A stretch of 64,000 nt of DNA from Aequorivita soesokkakensis. GTDB taxonomy: Bacteria; Bacteroidota; Bacteroidia; Flavobacteriales; Flavobacteriaceae. Each line of letters begins with the position of its first letter. Position 1 is the first letter of the stretch. Positions 27,072 to 36,452 of the stretch are shown here, piece by piece. The stretch lies in the NCBI RefSeq assembly GCF_001641085.1, contig NZ_LXIE01000050.1, forward strand, positions 124,001 through 188,000, read 5' to 3'. The notes under the pieces were generated by a model. It ran no database searches. It was not told the origin of the DNA and saw only the letters and a list, made by a program, of their open reading frames with translations. A program made the position numbers and the translations under genes.

Positions 27072-27922
27072 TATTGAAACAAAGGGAATATATTCATTGG
27101 GTAAAAGTAGGGATAATACGCTTTTTAAAAAACTGGGTAAAACCGTTAATACTGATATTGGGTTTTTGTAAAATTGATAAGGTTGCTAATCTCAAATAGA
27201 GACTTTAGGTTATTAGCATAAAAGTACTTTTTATAGACTTATGCGTATTAATATTTACTGGAGTCAATTGCCTTGATCAGAGATAACCTCTGAATACCTC
27301 CGAGATATACCCGATGTAAGGTGGGGGTAAATAACGAATCGTTACATTTGAAAAGCGGGGCGGAACACCTTCACTGAAAAAGTTACAGTGAGTGAAAGAT
27401 ATAAATGTGGATAGGAAGCAGTTGTCTTTAATTTTTTTTTTATAAATGTATACGTATAAAATTTTTTTGAATAAAAGAAGGTAATTACATCAAAACCCAA
27501 CAGAGCCTCATAATATAAAATCCTATTTTGTTTTTTTATTTCTAAAAGTTAAGTGAACGTTATTTACAGTACTAAACATTTATTAGCAATTCATAGGAAG
27601 GACTTGTTAAAGATAAGGTTAATTTTTGTAAGTAAAATGTTTACAAGGTTTTTAATTAAGGCATCACCGAAGTTTAGTGCCAAAAATTTTGATTAGATTT
27701 AACCAGCAAAATATGTTGAAAATATATATCGGCTTTGTTTGTCTATTTATTTCGAGCATAGCTTAACTACTTTCAAATCACTCAAAAAATGACACTCTAG
27801 CTCGGTGATTTGAAGGTAGTAAAGTGGCTTAAAACTGTTGAAAGCAAGCTTGCCTTTCTAAACAAAGGCTTAATTTTAAAAGTAATGAAGAAGGACTGAT
27901 TTGCTTAAACCTTAAGTGATAA
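27072..27922. other. 850-bp intergenic control region of the sensor-kinase cluster
   Basis: No convincing reading frame. It contains a 13-bp palindrome TAACGAATCGTTA (27332-27344) and an imperfect inverted repeat with 16-bp arms (27766-27820, one mismatch). A/T content is very high from 27420 to 27760. The length and structure suggest a regulatory region for the sensor kinase gene that follows. Confidence 0.5.
27766..27820. repeat. inverted repeat upstream of the sensor kinase
   Basis: ACTACTTTCAAATCAC and GTGATTTGAAGGTAGT pair over 16 bp with one mismatch (a G-U pair on one strand) around a 23-nt spacer. It is about 100 bp upstream of the kinase start and could be an operator or a transcript hairpin. 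Confidence 0.45.
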
Positions 27923-30900
27923 ATGAAAACATTAAAACAACAAAGAGCAAATTTGGAATCTCACCAACTTAGGATGCGTTTACTAAAAATGCTTGTTTTT
28001 TTTTTAAGTGTTACACTTTCCCAACTGAGTGCTCAAACGCTATCTCAAGTAGAATCATTATCAACGGCAGATGCTTTGCCTTTTAGGGATGTAGCATCAA
28101 TTACACAGGATAGTCTCGGCTTTATGTGGTTTGGAACTACTCAGGGGCTTTTAAAGTATGACGGTTATTGGTTCAAACAATACAACAGTAATACCGAAAA
28201 CCCCAACTTTATATCCAAAGAACTATTAACAGATCATAATACCATCTACACGGGCTCAGGTCATATATGGTATGTAGCAAATAATTCATTGTTTAGATTG
28301 AACATAAAAACAGATAGTATTCGATCTTACAGCAAACTAGATGGCTTGAAGGGAGGTGTTATCGAACTTCATGTAGATCATAAAAAGCAAATTTGGATAG
28401 TTTCAGAAAACCATTGGACTTCTTCCAAAGCAGATACGAAGCAATACCTCCAAAAGTTTAATGAGACAGGCAGATTTAAAGTAATTGATAGTGTAAAAAG
28501 AGGAGAACGAGAATTTACCAGACTAACATCAGATGCTGAAAACAACCTATGGTGGACCACAATAAATGGGGGTACCAGAAAATATACGGACAAAGGCAAT
28601 ATACTTGATGTACTCACCTTGGATTGGTGGAACAGCTTCGCTAATGATTCCTTTGATCCAGCCAATTCCTTAATTCCATTTGACCGTGCAACTATTTCTG
28701 CAAATAGTGAACCGTGTAATTGCCCCAATAATTTTGGAGGTTTTCTGTTTTTTGATACAAATAATAAACATTTTTTCTTCCCTATATCTGGAGGAATTTT
28801 TAGGTTCGATCCTAATTCAAAAAGAATGGAATGTCTTTTAAATATCTCAAAGGGCATTAATCATGCTATTGAAGACAATGAAGGTAATATTTGGTTTGCA
28901 GGACAATCAGTATTATATAAAATGGATAGCTCCGGAACTATTTCAGATTTTACTGAAACCATACATCAAGTGCTAGATTTCACTAATATTTCTCAGCTTT
29001 TTATTGACAGTAATGGGTTGCTTTGGATTTCTACCGATAACGGACTCTTAAAAATACAGGTAAAACCTAAAATTTTTGATCAACTGTTTCGATCCACTGA
29101 AAAGGGTTGGGGAAATAGCATGCGCAGTATTTTCGAAACAGCTGAAGGAAACGTAATGGCCATGTACGAGCGTGAAAAAAAACTCATTGTATTCGACTCT
29201 CTTGGAAACCAACTAAACAATTTGGAGTTATGGGGTGATTATCCAAAAACGTTTAACCCCTTGTTTGGGGCTCGTTTTTTTGCGATGGATATAAATAAGG
29301 AGTACGTATATACGGTAAATGATTATCTAATTAGAATTCGATTAAAAGATGGTCATACCACAATTTATCCCCAATTTTCAAATCGACTAAACATCACCGG
29401 TCCTAATCCGATTATAACCCTAAAAGATGGACGCTTATTATTTGGTTTTACACTTTCAAAACTTACCATTTACAATCCTGTTACAGGGAAAAGTGAGTTG
29501 GTTTTTAAAGATAGGTCTCACCACGATATCTTGCATTTTCGTTTTTTTTTAGAAAGCAAAACACCCGGAATCATATGGGTTGGGACAGTTAATGACGGGC
29601 TTTTAAAAGTAAATGTGAATGGTACGGTGGAAGCGCAGTACTACTTAAATTCTAACCCCCCTTTAAACAATAATAATGTAATGGTCATTCATGAAAATGA
29701 AGATGAAAGTTTGTGGCTGGGTACGTTTGGAGGAGGCTTAACATACTTGAATCCCACAAAAGGGAAAGTGACGTTTTATACAGCAAAAAATGACTTGCCA
29801 AACAATAATGTGGTTGGAATTCTACCCTATAAAGAGTCCTATCTTTTAGTGAGCACCTATGAAGGACTTTCTTTTTTTAATACCAAAACGAAGCAATTCA
29901 AAAATTTTTATGAAGAAGATGGGCTTACCCATAACGAATTTAACTTTACATCCTTCTTTAGGGACAGTAAGGGCTATTACTACTTTGGAGGAATGAATGG
30001 AATAAACAGATTTAAACCGGAAAAATTAATGGATGAGGAACTTCATTCGAACCCCATTCGTTTTACTTCCTTAACCCGTTTTAACAGTAAACAAAACGAT
30101 GTATTGCATTTCGATTTGTCGTATGTACCCCTTGAAGGTATCACAATCTCACCCTACGATGAATATTTTCAGGTCAATTGGACCATACCTAGTTATTTTA
30201 AAAATAAATCAAATACATATTTTACAAAACTAGAGGGTTATGAGTCGTCTTGGTTTTTTCAAGGGACAAACCCCTATGTGCGTTACAATAAATTACCCGC
30301 TGGCAATTATGTACTAGAGGTGAAAAACGCAGCCTTCAGCAATTCAGAAGATGGAAACACCTTAATGATCCCTATTTATGTAAAACCGATATTCTATAAA
30401 ACCTGGTGGTTTATTTTATTGAGCATATTATGTGCGTTGGCAATTATCTATGGATTGTATAGACTCCGTATCAAACAACTATTGGCTGTAGAACATTTGC
30501 GGACAAAAATTTCAAGTGATTTACATGATGATCTAGGCTCCATGCTTTCCGGTATTGCCATGCAATCTGAATTATTGGAAGCTAATGCTAGAATAGAGGA
30601 CAAAAACAAACTAAATAAAATAGCGCGTTTAAGTAGAGATGCCATTTCAAGCATGCGAGACCTGGTGTGGAGTATTGATAACCGCAAAGAAAGAGTTTCA
30701 GATTTATTAGAGCGCATGGAAGAACTTGCAGAAGAATTATTATTCCCTAAAGGAATTAACTTTCATATGGAAAAGAACAACATAGCTCTTAACAAAAAGC
30801 TTCCCATTATCACAAAGCAACACTTATTTTTTATTTATAAAGAGGCTATTACCAATATCCTAAGACACTCCAACGCTAAAAATGTATGGCTTCAATTTAA

Positions 30901-31081
30901 AAATCACCAAGGGAATTGTATCGTACTAATTAAAGACGATGGAACCTTAAAACCATCCAAAAAATCAACCGGCTTCGGACTTTCCAATATGGCACTTCGC
31001 GCAAAGAAAATGAATGCCACGATTAATTTTAATACTGAAAACGGATTTGAGATTTATATTAAGTTGCCATTTATGTTGTAA
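27923..31081 (+). CDS. propeller-sensor histidine kinase (HisKA_3-type)
   Basis: 1052 residues. An N-terminal export segment (about 18-38, ending LSQLSAQ) leads to a periplasmic two-component-regulator propeller of about 14 blades, recognised by FMWFGTTQGLLKYDGYWF, IWFAGQSVLYKM and LWLGTFGGGLTYLNP. A Y_Y_Y-type domain (about 745-815), one membrane helix (about 828-848, WWFILLSILCALAIIYGLY) and a cytosolic NarX/HisKA_3-type kinase follow. The phospho-acceptor His is in SDLHDDLGS (about residue 868), and the HATPase N-box is EAITNILRHSNA with GFGLSNM as the G-box. There is no receiver or AraC domain, so it needs the partner regulator encoded 75 bp downstream. The ligand is unknown; relatives often sense glycans. 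Confidence 0.92.
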   Translation: MKTLKQQRANLESHQLRMRLLKMLVFFLSVTLSQLSAQTLSQVESLSTADALPFRDVASITQDSLGFMWFGTTQGLLKYDGYWFKQYNSNTENPNFISKELLTDHNTIYTGSGHIWYVANNSLFRLNIKTDSIRSYSKLDGLKGGVIELHVDHKKQIWIVSENHWTSSKADTKQYLQKFNETGRFKVIDSVKRGEREFTRLTSDAENNLWWTTINGGTRKYTDKGNILDVLTLDWWNSFANDSFDPANSLIPFDRATISANSEPCNCPNNFGGFLFFDTNNKHFFFPISGGIFRFDPNSKRMECLLNISKGINHAIEDNEGNIWFAGQSVLYKMDSSGTISDFTETIHQVLDFTNISQLFIDSNGLLWISTDNGLLKIQVKPKIFDQLFRSTEKGWGNSMRSIFETAEGNVMAMYEREKKLIVFDSLGNQLNNLELWGDYPKTFNPLFGARFFAMDINKEYVYTVNDYLIRIRLKDGHTTIYPQFSNRLNITGPNPIITLKDGRLLFGFTLSKLTIYNPVTGKSELVFKDRSHHDILHFRFFLESKTPGIIWVGTVNDGLLKVNVNGTVEAQYYLNSNPPLNNNNVMVIHENEDESLWLGTFGGGLTYLNPTKGKVTFYTAKNDLPNNNVVGILPYKESYLLVSTYEGLSFFNTKTKQFKNFYEEDGLTHNEFNFTSFFRDSKGYYYFGGMNGINRFKPEKLMDEELHSNPIRFTSLTRFNSKQNDVLHFDLSYVPLEGITISPYDEYFQVNWTIPSYFKNKSNTYFTKLEGYESSWFFQGTNPYVRYNKLPAGNYVLEVKNAAFSNSEDGNTLMIPIYVKPIFYKTWWFILLSILCALAIIYGLYRLRIKQLLAVEHLRTKISSDLHDDLGSMLSGIAMQSELLEANARIEDKNKLNKIARLSRDAISSMRDLVWSIDNRKERVSDLLERMEELAEELLFPKGINFHMEKNNIALNKKLPIITKQHLFFIYKEAITNILRHSNAKNVWLQFKNHQGNCIVLIKDDGTLKPSKKSTGFGLSNMALRAKKMNATINFNTENGFEIYIKLPFML

Positions 31082-31105
31082 AAAAACCACATATTGATGT
31101 TATTG
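31081..31105 (+). promoter_or_regulatory. candidate regulator site, degenerate copy
   Basis: Six A, then CCACAT, a 3-base spacer, GATGT, one base and ATTG: 21 of 25 positions identical to the motif upstream of the two surface-protein genes. It lies about 50 bp before the response-regulator gene and just after the kinase gene. Confidence 0.35.
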
Positions 31106-31156
31106 CAACACATAAATAAGTAGGCTACCTTTAAAATCTCATTTTAACAAACCTGG

Positions 31157-31789
31157 ATGAAAACCATACAACTTGCCTTTATAGAAGATGATCCTTTGGT
31201 TCAAGATAGTTTGAATGCATACTTTACGGATCAATTACACACACATATATTATTGTCGGCTACTTCGGTGGAAGCGTTTTTGGATGCATTGCCCAATGCA
31301 GATACCCTTCCATCTATTTTACTATTGGATATTAATTTACCCGGGATTTCAGGAATAGATGGATTACCATTGATTAAAAAAGCCTGTCCGGATACGGATA
31401 TTATCATGCTCACCACCTTTGAAGAAACAGACGTCATTTTTAAAGCCTTATCCAATGGAGCCTGTTCCTATGTATCCAAAAGGGTGTCACTCGAAAAAAT
31501 TTCTGAAGCGGTAACGGTTGTTCATGAAGGAGGTTCGTATATGTCTCCTTCCATCGCCAGAAAAATAGCAAACTTTTATATGCCTAAAACTGAAAATAAA
31601 AGCGTTTTGACAGACCGTCAAATGGAAATAGTAAATGGCATCGTTTCAGGAAAAAGCTACAAAGTAATTGCGGAAGATTTATTCGTGTCCTTAAATACAG
31701 TTAGGAGCCATATCAAGAACATCTATAAGATTTTGGAGATCAACAGTAAGACCGAATTGATCAAAAAATCCTTCGACAGAGAACTATAA
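31157..31789 (+). CDS. NarL/LuxR-type response regulator
   Basis: 210 residues. A receiver domain (residues 5-125) has the acidic pocket EDD at 10-12, the phospho-acceptor Asp58 in LLLDINLPG, and the switch residues in MLTTFEE and VSKR. A LuxR-family helix-turn-helix (about 145-208) reads LTDRQMEIVNGIVSGKSYKV with the recognition helix in VSLNTVRSHIKNIYKIL. It is the obvious partner of the kinase encoded immediately upstream and probably controls the surface genes around it. The final 220 bp and the following spacer are repeated near 36.0-36.4 kb. Confidence 0.94.
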   Translation: MKTIQLAFIEDDPLVQDSLNAYFTDQLHTHILLSATSVEAFLDALPNADTLPSILLLDINLPGISGIDGLPLIKKACPDTDIIMLTTFEETDVIFKALSNGACSYVSKRVSLEKISEAVTVVHEGGSYMSPSIARKIANFYMPKTENKSVLTDRQMEIVNGIVSGKSYKVIAEDLFVSLNTVRSHIKNIYKILEINSKTELIKKSFDREL

Positions 31790-31950
31790 ATCACACTTCA
31801 TTCACGAATTTATTTCAATCTTTCAGCAGAATGGAATGGTTTTTTTATAAAGCTCATTTCGGTTTCTATTTAAGACTCTTCAGTACAAAAAACCACATCA
31901 AGATGTGATTGACATTAGCTTTTATAGTAAATATCTTAGTGCACATGATT
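31568..31950 (+). repeat. segmental repeat, intact copy
   Basis: The end of the response-regulator gene and about 160 bp of the following spacer match 36025-36408 almost base for base, apart from scattered substitutions and small indels. Identity fades near the start of the next gene in each copy. Confidence 0.85.
31887..31911 (+). promoter_or_regulatory. candidate operator upstream of fibre protein gene
   Basis: Contains CACATCAAGATGTG, a 14-bp perfect palindrome with a 2-base centre, within a 25-bp stretch identical to that upstream of the 2311-residue gene. It ends about 85 bp before the ATG. A dyad of this size suits a LuxR-type dimer. The alternative is a short terminator, although the T run is missing. 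Confidence 0.45.
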
Positions 31951-31996
31951 TTACTTCAATTATACGAAAGTAAATCACTTTGTAAAAGATTCTATT

Positions 31997-34900
31997 ATGA
32001 AATTAAGAAGTATTCCAACCATTCTATTTTTTTTATCCTTTTTTGGTAGTCTAAATGTAAGTGCACAAGTGGGTATTGGCACCACGAGCCCAAATGCCCA
32101 ACTGGATATACAGGCGTCCAATCAAGCAACCCCTGCCAATACGGATGGTATTTTGATACCTAAAGTAGATGAATATCCGGCTGTCAATCCAACAGCGCTA
32201 CAAGACGGCATGTTGATCTATGCCACAGGTGCCGGAACCCCGACAAAGGGATTCTACTATTGGGACAATGCGCTTACTGCCTGGGTTCCTTTTGGGGGTG
32301 GAGGTACGGTTGAAAAGATAGATGATTTGTTGGATGGTAAATCGGATAGCGATGGTACCGATGATGGGTCTTCGGTGTTTTTGGGACTTAACGCAGGTGC
32401 TGCCGATGATAGTTCCAACAATCAAAATGTCGGGGTAGGGTTTAATGCATTGACAATCAATACAACGGGTCGTTCTAATTCTGCCTTTGGCTATGAAACA
32501 TTAAGTTCAAATTCTATAGGTGTTTTCAACACGGCATTAGGACATCATGCCTTAAAAAAGAATACAACTGGCCATCAAAATACTGCAACTGGGAAAAATG
32601 CCCTGACTAATAATACTTCGGGAGGAGATAATGTTGCCGTAGGATACAACGCAGTTAGTAATAATACCACAGGAACAGCTAATGTTGGAGTGGGGGTTAG
32701 TGCCTTGGGTAATAACTTTATTGGCAGTAATAATGTTGCTCTTGGAACTCAGGCTTTAACTACAAACTCTGGAAGCAACAATACTGCTGTAGGACGTACA
32801 GCAGGAGGATTCACTACCAATAATGTTACCGCTGTAGGATATTATGCCTTACTAAGGAATCAATCAAGTGAAATAACAGGTATTGGAGCGTTTGCACTAG
32901 AAAACAACCAGGGTGCAGGAAATGTAGCTCTGGGCGCTTATACGTTACAAGCAAATACCACGGGTATCGAAAATACAGCTACCGGTTTTGAAGCCTTAAA
33001 ATTAAACACGACAGCGAATGGCAATACGGCCTATGGCTACAAATCATTGGCCACAAATGCAACAGGATTATATAATACGGCCATAGGAAGGAATGCTTTA
33101 AGAAATAACACGTCAAATTATAATATTGCAGTTGGTGCATCTGCTATGTTCTCAAATACCATAGGTACAAATAATATTGCAGTGGGCACAGATGCGCTTT
33201 CTTACAATGTAAGCGGTAATAATAATACTGGTATTGGGTCCAGTGCGCTTCGATCAAATACTACTGGAAATAGAAATACTGCAAGTGGGTTTTACGCTTT
33301 GACTTCAAACACCACAGGCATTGAAAATACTGCCACAGGGAATTTAGCTTTGGACAAAAATGGCACTGGGAATTACAATACTGCAATGGGGTCTGCGGCC
33401 TTAACATTAAATACCTTCGGAAATCATAACTCGGGGTTTGGAAGGGAAGCCTTGCTAAATAATACCACAGGTTCCTACAATACAGCAGTGGGAGTGGGTG
33501 CGGCCTATAGCAATACCACAGCGAGTGGTAATACTGCCGTAGGGGGGGCTGCATTGTATTCCAACACTACGGGAATTGAAAACAGTGCCTTTGGAAGGGA
33601 GTCACTTTATAATAATATGGGAAGTAGCAATACCGCAGTTGGATTTAGATCTTTATATTTAAATACCATTGGTTCGAGTAATTCTGCAGTAGGTGTGAAT
33701 GCACTCTATACAAACACCTCAGGTACAGAAAACACAGCCACAGGTTTTGAAGCTTTAAGATTAAATACCACCGCCAATGGAAATACCGCCAATGGCTATA
33801 GGGCTTTGACTTCAAATACAACTGGGGCAAACAACACTGCAGTTGGTGCTAGTGCCTTAAACGCAAACACGACTGGTTTTAGGAACATTGCCATAGGCTA
33901 TAGATCATTAGAAAGCAATACCGATGGATATCATAATGTCGCTATAGGCGCTGAGGCATTAGCGTCGAATAACTTTGGTTATTTCAACACAGCCGTAGGT
34001 GATAATGCTCTAAAAGGAAATGCCTCTGGAGTGAATAATACGGCCATTGGCGCCAATTCTATGGGGGTTAGTACCGGTGGAGATTATAATACAGCATTAG
34101 GGGCTGGTTCTTTATTTAGAAACACCACTGGATCTAATAACACAGCCCTAGGTTATCTCACCATGGAGTACAACACTACAGGTACATTTAACATAGCGAT
34201 AGGACAGAGTGCTTTAGCATTTAATACGATTGGCAATCAGAATACGGGTAGTGGGTATAATGTTTTGTATTCAAATACCACCGGAAATTTTAATACAGCG
34301 GATGGATCTCATGCGATGTATGGGAATACCACGGGTTCCCAAAACGCTGCGTTGGGAGTCAATGCGTTGCGAGCCAATGCTACTGGAACAGATAATACGG
34401 CGGTTGGCTTTAATGCGGCAAAATCAAGTTTAGTCTCCAACCTTACTGCTATAGGAGCCTATGCCCTAGAAAACAATTCTACGGGCATAGAGAATACGGC
34501 AACTGGGTTTGAGGCGTTAAAATTAAATACCACGGCCAGCGGCAATACGGCTTTTGGGTATCGGGCATCTGCCTCAAACACCACAGGTAATAACACCACT
34601 GCCATTGGACAAGGTGCTTTAGAAAATAATACGGCCGATTTTAATACAGCAGTAGGTAATAGCGCATTAAATTCAAATACTACAGGTATTAATAATACCG
34701 GAATAGGTAATGGTGCACTTTCTGCAAACATAACTGGTGTTTCTAATACAGCTATCGGAGTGAACACGCTTCTTAACAATACAGGAGGAAACTATAATGT
34801 TGCTTTTGGATATATTTCCTTATATAGTAATACTACAGGCAGTTATAATACCGGTAGTGGATTAAAGGCTTTGTTCTCAAATACTACCGGTTATGAGAAT

Positions 34901-35725
34901 ACTGCTATGGGTGCCTTTGCCTTAGATGACAATACCATTGGCTATCAAAACACTGCTATGGGTACTAGTGCATTAGATGCAAATACCACCGGTTACCAAA
35001 ATACGGCTTCAGGGTATTTAGCTTTGGGTGCGAATACCTCTGGTGGGTTAAATACAGCCAGCGGTTTTAGAGTTTTAAAATCAAATACCACTGGCGCTAA
35101 TAATTCGGCTTTTGGTGGAGAAGCACTCAATGGGAATACATCCGGAAATTTAAATGTGGGGATTGGCTATGGCTCTGGAACTGGTATTACCACCGGGAGC
35201 AACAATATCGCTATTGGCTATAATGCACAAGTGCCCGTGGGTACGGCATCCAACCAAGTACAAATAGGCGATGCTAATATTTCTTACGCGGGTATTCAAG
35301 TAGCCTGGACGGTTACTTCAGACAAGCGTTGGAAAGATAACATACGTCCCTTACCGTATGGCCTAAATATGATAGAAAAACTGACTCCGGTAGATTATAT
35401 CCGTAAAAACAATACATCCGAAACCCGTGAGATAGGATTTATAGCCCAAGATTTGAATGAAGTGTTACAAGCCTTGAACTATGACGATCAAGGGCTGCTC
35501 ACCACCGATGATCAAGGATTTATGAGCGTGCGGTACAACGATTTTATTCCTGTGCTGGTAAAAGCGGTGCAAGAGCAACAGCTAATGATTGCCGAACAAC
35601 AAAAATTGATTGAAACCCTTCAAAGGGAAAAAGGAAAACAAGAACTAATTATTTCTCAAAGCCAAGAAACCAATAAAAACATTGAAGCTAGACTATTAAA
35701 ATTAGAAGCCCTTATTTCTCAATGA
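31997..35725 (+). CDS. giant repeat fibre-like surface protein with S74 auto-chaperone domain
   Basis: 1242 residues. Signal peptide (1-23), then a VGIGTTSPNAQLDI module common to flavobacterial surface proteins, then roughly residues 140-1090 made of 17-residue repeats such as ALKKNTTGHQNTATGKN and ALTNNTSGGDNVAVGYN (about 55 by length divided by period). This is a beta-roll or solenoid like YadA/Hep_Hag heads. The end is a Peptidase_S74 intramolecular chaperone, SDKRWKDNI, with Ser1108 and Lys1113 in the Ser...Lys spacing used for self-cleavage in tail-spike proteins, followed by a coiled coil (1185-1242). S74 domains help trimeric fibres fold. The protein lacks a T9SS sorting domain, so how it reaches the surface is unclear. 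Confidence 0.85.
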   Translation: MKLRSIPTILFFLSFFGSLNVSAQVGIGTTSPNAQLDIQASNQATPANTDGILIPKVDEYPAVNPTALQDGMLIYATGAGTPTKGFYYWDNALTAWVPFGGGGTVEKIDDLLDGKSDSDGTDDGSSVFLGLNAGAADDSSNNQNVGVGFNALTINTTGRSNSAFGYETLSSNSIGVFNTALGHHALKKNTTGHQNTATGKNALTNNTSGGDNVAVGYNAVSNNTTGTANVGVGVSALGNNFIGSNNVALGTQALTTNSGSNNTAVGRTAGGFTTNNVTAVGYYALLRNQSSEITGIGAFALENNQGAGNVALGAYTLQANTTGIENTATGFEALKLNTTANGNTAYGYKSLATNATGLYNTAIGRNALRNNTSNYNIAVGASAMFSNTIGTNNIAVGTDALSYNVSGNNNTGIGSSALRSNTTGNRNTASGFYALTSNTTGIENTATGNLALDKNGTGNYNTAMGSAALTLNTFGNHNSGFGREALLNNTTGSYNTAVGVGAAYSNTTASGNTAVGGAALYSNTTGIENSAFGRESLYNNMGSSNTAVGFRSLYLNTIGSSNSAVGVNALYTNTSGTENTATGFEALRLNTTANGNTANGYRALTSNTTGANNTAVGASALNANTTGFRNIAIGYRSLESNTDGYHNVAIGAEALASNNFGYFNTAVGDNALKGNASGVNNTAIGANSMGVSTGGDYNTALGAGSLFRNTTGSNNTALGYLTMEYNTTGTFNIAIGQSALAFNTIGNQNTGSGYNVLYSNTTGNFNTADGSHAMYGNTTGSQNAALGVNALRANATGTDNTAVGFNAAKSSLVSNLTAIGAYALENNSTGIENTATGFEALKLNTTASGNTAFGYRASASNTTGNNTTAIGQGALENNTADFNTAVGNSALNSNTTGINNTGIGNGALSANITGVSNTAIGVNTLLNNTGGNYNVAFGYISLYSNTTGSYNTGSGLKALFSNTTGYENTAMGAFALDDNTIGYQNTAMGTSALDANTTGYQNTASGYLALGANTSGGLNTASGFRVLKSNTTGANNSAFGGEALNGNTSGNLNVGIGYGSGTGITTGSNNIAIGYNAQVPVGTASNQVQIGDANISYAGIQVAWTVTSDKRWKDNIRPLPYGLNMIEKLTPVDYIRKNNTSETREIGFIAQDLNEVLQALNYDDQGLLTTDDQGFMSVRYNDFIPVLVKAVQEQQLMIAEQQKLIETLQREKGKQELIISQSQETNKNIEARLLKLEALISQ
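32430..35190 (+). repeat. about 55 tandem 51-bp coding repeats
   Basis: In-frame repeats of 16-17 codons with the consensus ALxxNTTGxxNTAxGxx fill the middle of the fibre gene. DNA copies differ mainly at synonymous sites. One longer block (GIENTATGFEALKLNTTA) recurs near 32970, 33730 and 34485, which suggests duplication of several units at a time. Confidence 0.9.
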
Positions 35726-36024
35726 TTTAAGTAAGGAATTACTTTATTACTGTTGTTGGTATTTGGTTAATTACCTCTAAAAGACCTACAGCGTATAGCT
35801 AAATAAACTACTGGAAACGGACTGACGGCTATTACGGTTACTAATACAAATGGTGAAATCAACACCCTTATGGAATTTCTTGCTAGGTTTATTTTTTATG
35901 GAACAGATGCTATTACAGGAACTTTAGCTTGTATGAAGAAGATAATGTTACTGCTTTTAAAGGTATTACAGGCAAAGTATACTATTTGTGAGGCCTGTAT
36001 ATCTTACCTTCTATTACAAAAATT
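35726..36024 (+). other. spacer with possible decayed coding sequence
   Basis: About 300 bp without an intact gene. One frame around 35820-35960 reads like remains of a flavobacterial surface protein (GLTAITVTNTNGEINTL), broken by stops and frameshifts. It precedes the broken regulator copy. The surface-protein reading is uncertain. Confidence 0.35.
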
Positions 36025-36246
36025 GCAAACTTTTATATGCCAAAAAGCAAGCACAACAGTGTGTTAACCAAACGTCAAATGGAGATAGTAAATGGCATCG
36101 TTTCTGGGAAAAGCTATAAGGTAATTGCGGAAGATTTATTCGTGTCCTTAAATACAGTCAGGAGCCATATCAAGAACATCTATAAGATTTTGGAGATCAA
36201 CAGTAAGACCGAATTGATCAAAAAATCCTTCGACAGAGAGCTATAA
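36025..36246 (+). pseudogene. truncated duplicate of the LuxR-type response regulator
   Basis: From IANFYMPK to the stop this matches the end of the regulator encoded at 31157. The 69-residue open stretch from the ATG at 36037 keeps the whole helix-turn-helix (VSGKSYKVIAEDLFVSLNTV), with only a few changes before it (KSKHNSVLTKRQ against KTENKSVLTDRQ). The receiver domain is missing: upstream there are stops and only faint similarity. It could be a dead remnant, or a small DNA-binding protein acting as an unregulated or dominant-negative form. The spacer that follows is also copied. Confidence 0.8.
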
Positions 36247-36344
36247 ATCACACTTCATACACGATTTTATTTCAATCTTTCAGTAGAATGGAATGGTCTT
36301 TTTATAAAGCTCATTTCGGTTTTCTATTTAAGACTCTTCAGTAC

Positions 36345-36369
36345 AAAAAACCACATCAAGATGTGATTG
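36345..36369 (+). promoter_or_regulatory. candidate operator upstream of the 2311-residue gene
   Basis: Identical over 25 bp to the site at 31887-31911, including the palindrome CACATCAAGATGTG, and at nearly the same distance (84 bp) from its gene's ATG. It lies inside the duplicated segment, so identity alone could reflect recent copying. Confidence 0.45.
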
Positions 36370-36452
36370 ACAACTGCTTTTTTAGTGAATACCTTAGTAT
36401 GCAGGATTTTACATCCTAATAAAACTAAATTCAACATACTAAATATTTCACT

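Noticed and set aside
31894-31907. Palindrome CACATCAAGATGTG as a terminator of the regulator gene
   Set aside because: The stem is only 6 bp with no T run, and the motif is conserved in position relative to downstream genes, so a regulatory site is preferred.
34459-34779. Antisense frame of 106 residues in the fibre gene
   Set aside because: Shadow of the 17-residue repeats.
32400-35200. Regular repeats that look like a CRISPR array or tandem DNA repeats
   Set aside because: The repeats are in frame, 51 bp, protein-level and diverged at synonymous sites, so they are coding.
35870-36067. 65-residue plus-strand frame
   Set aside because: It ends inside the duplicated regulator remnant in a different frame and looks like decayed sequence.
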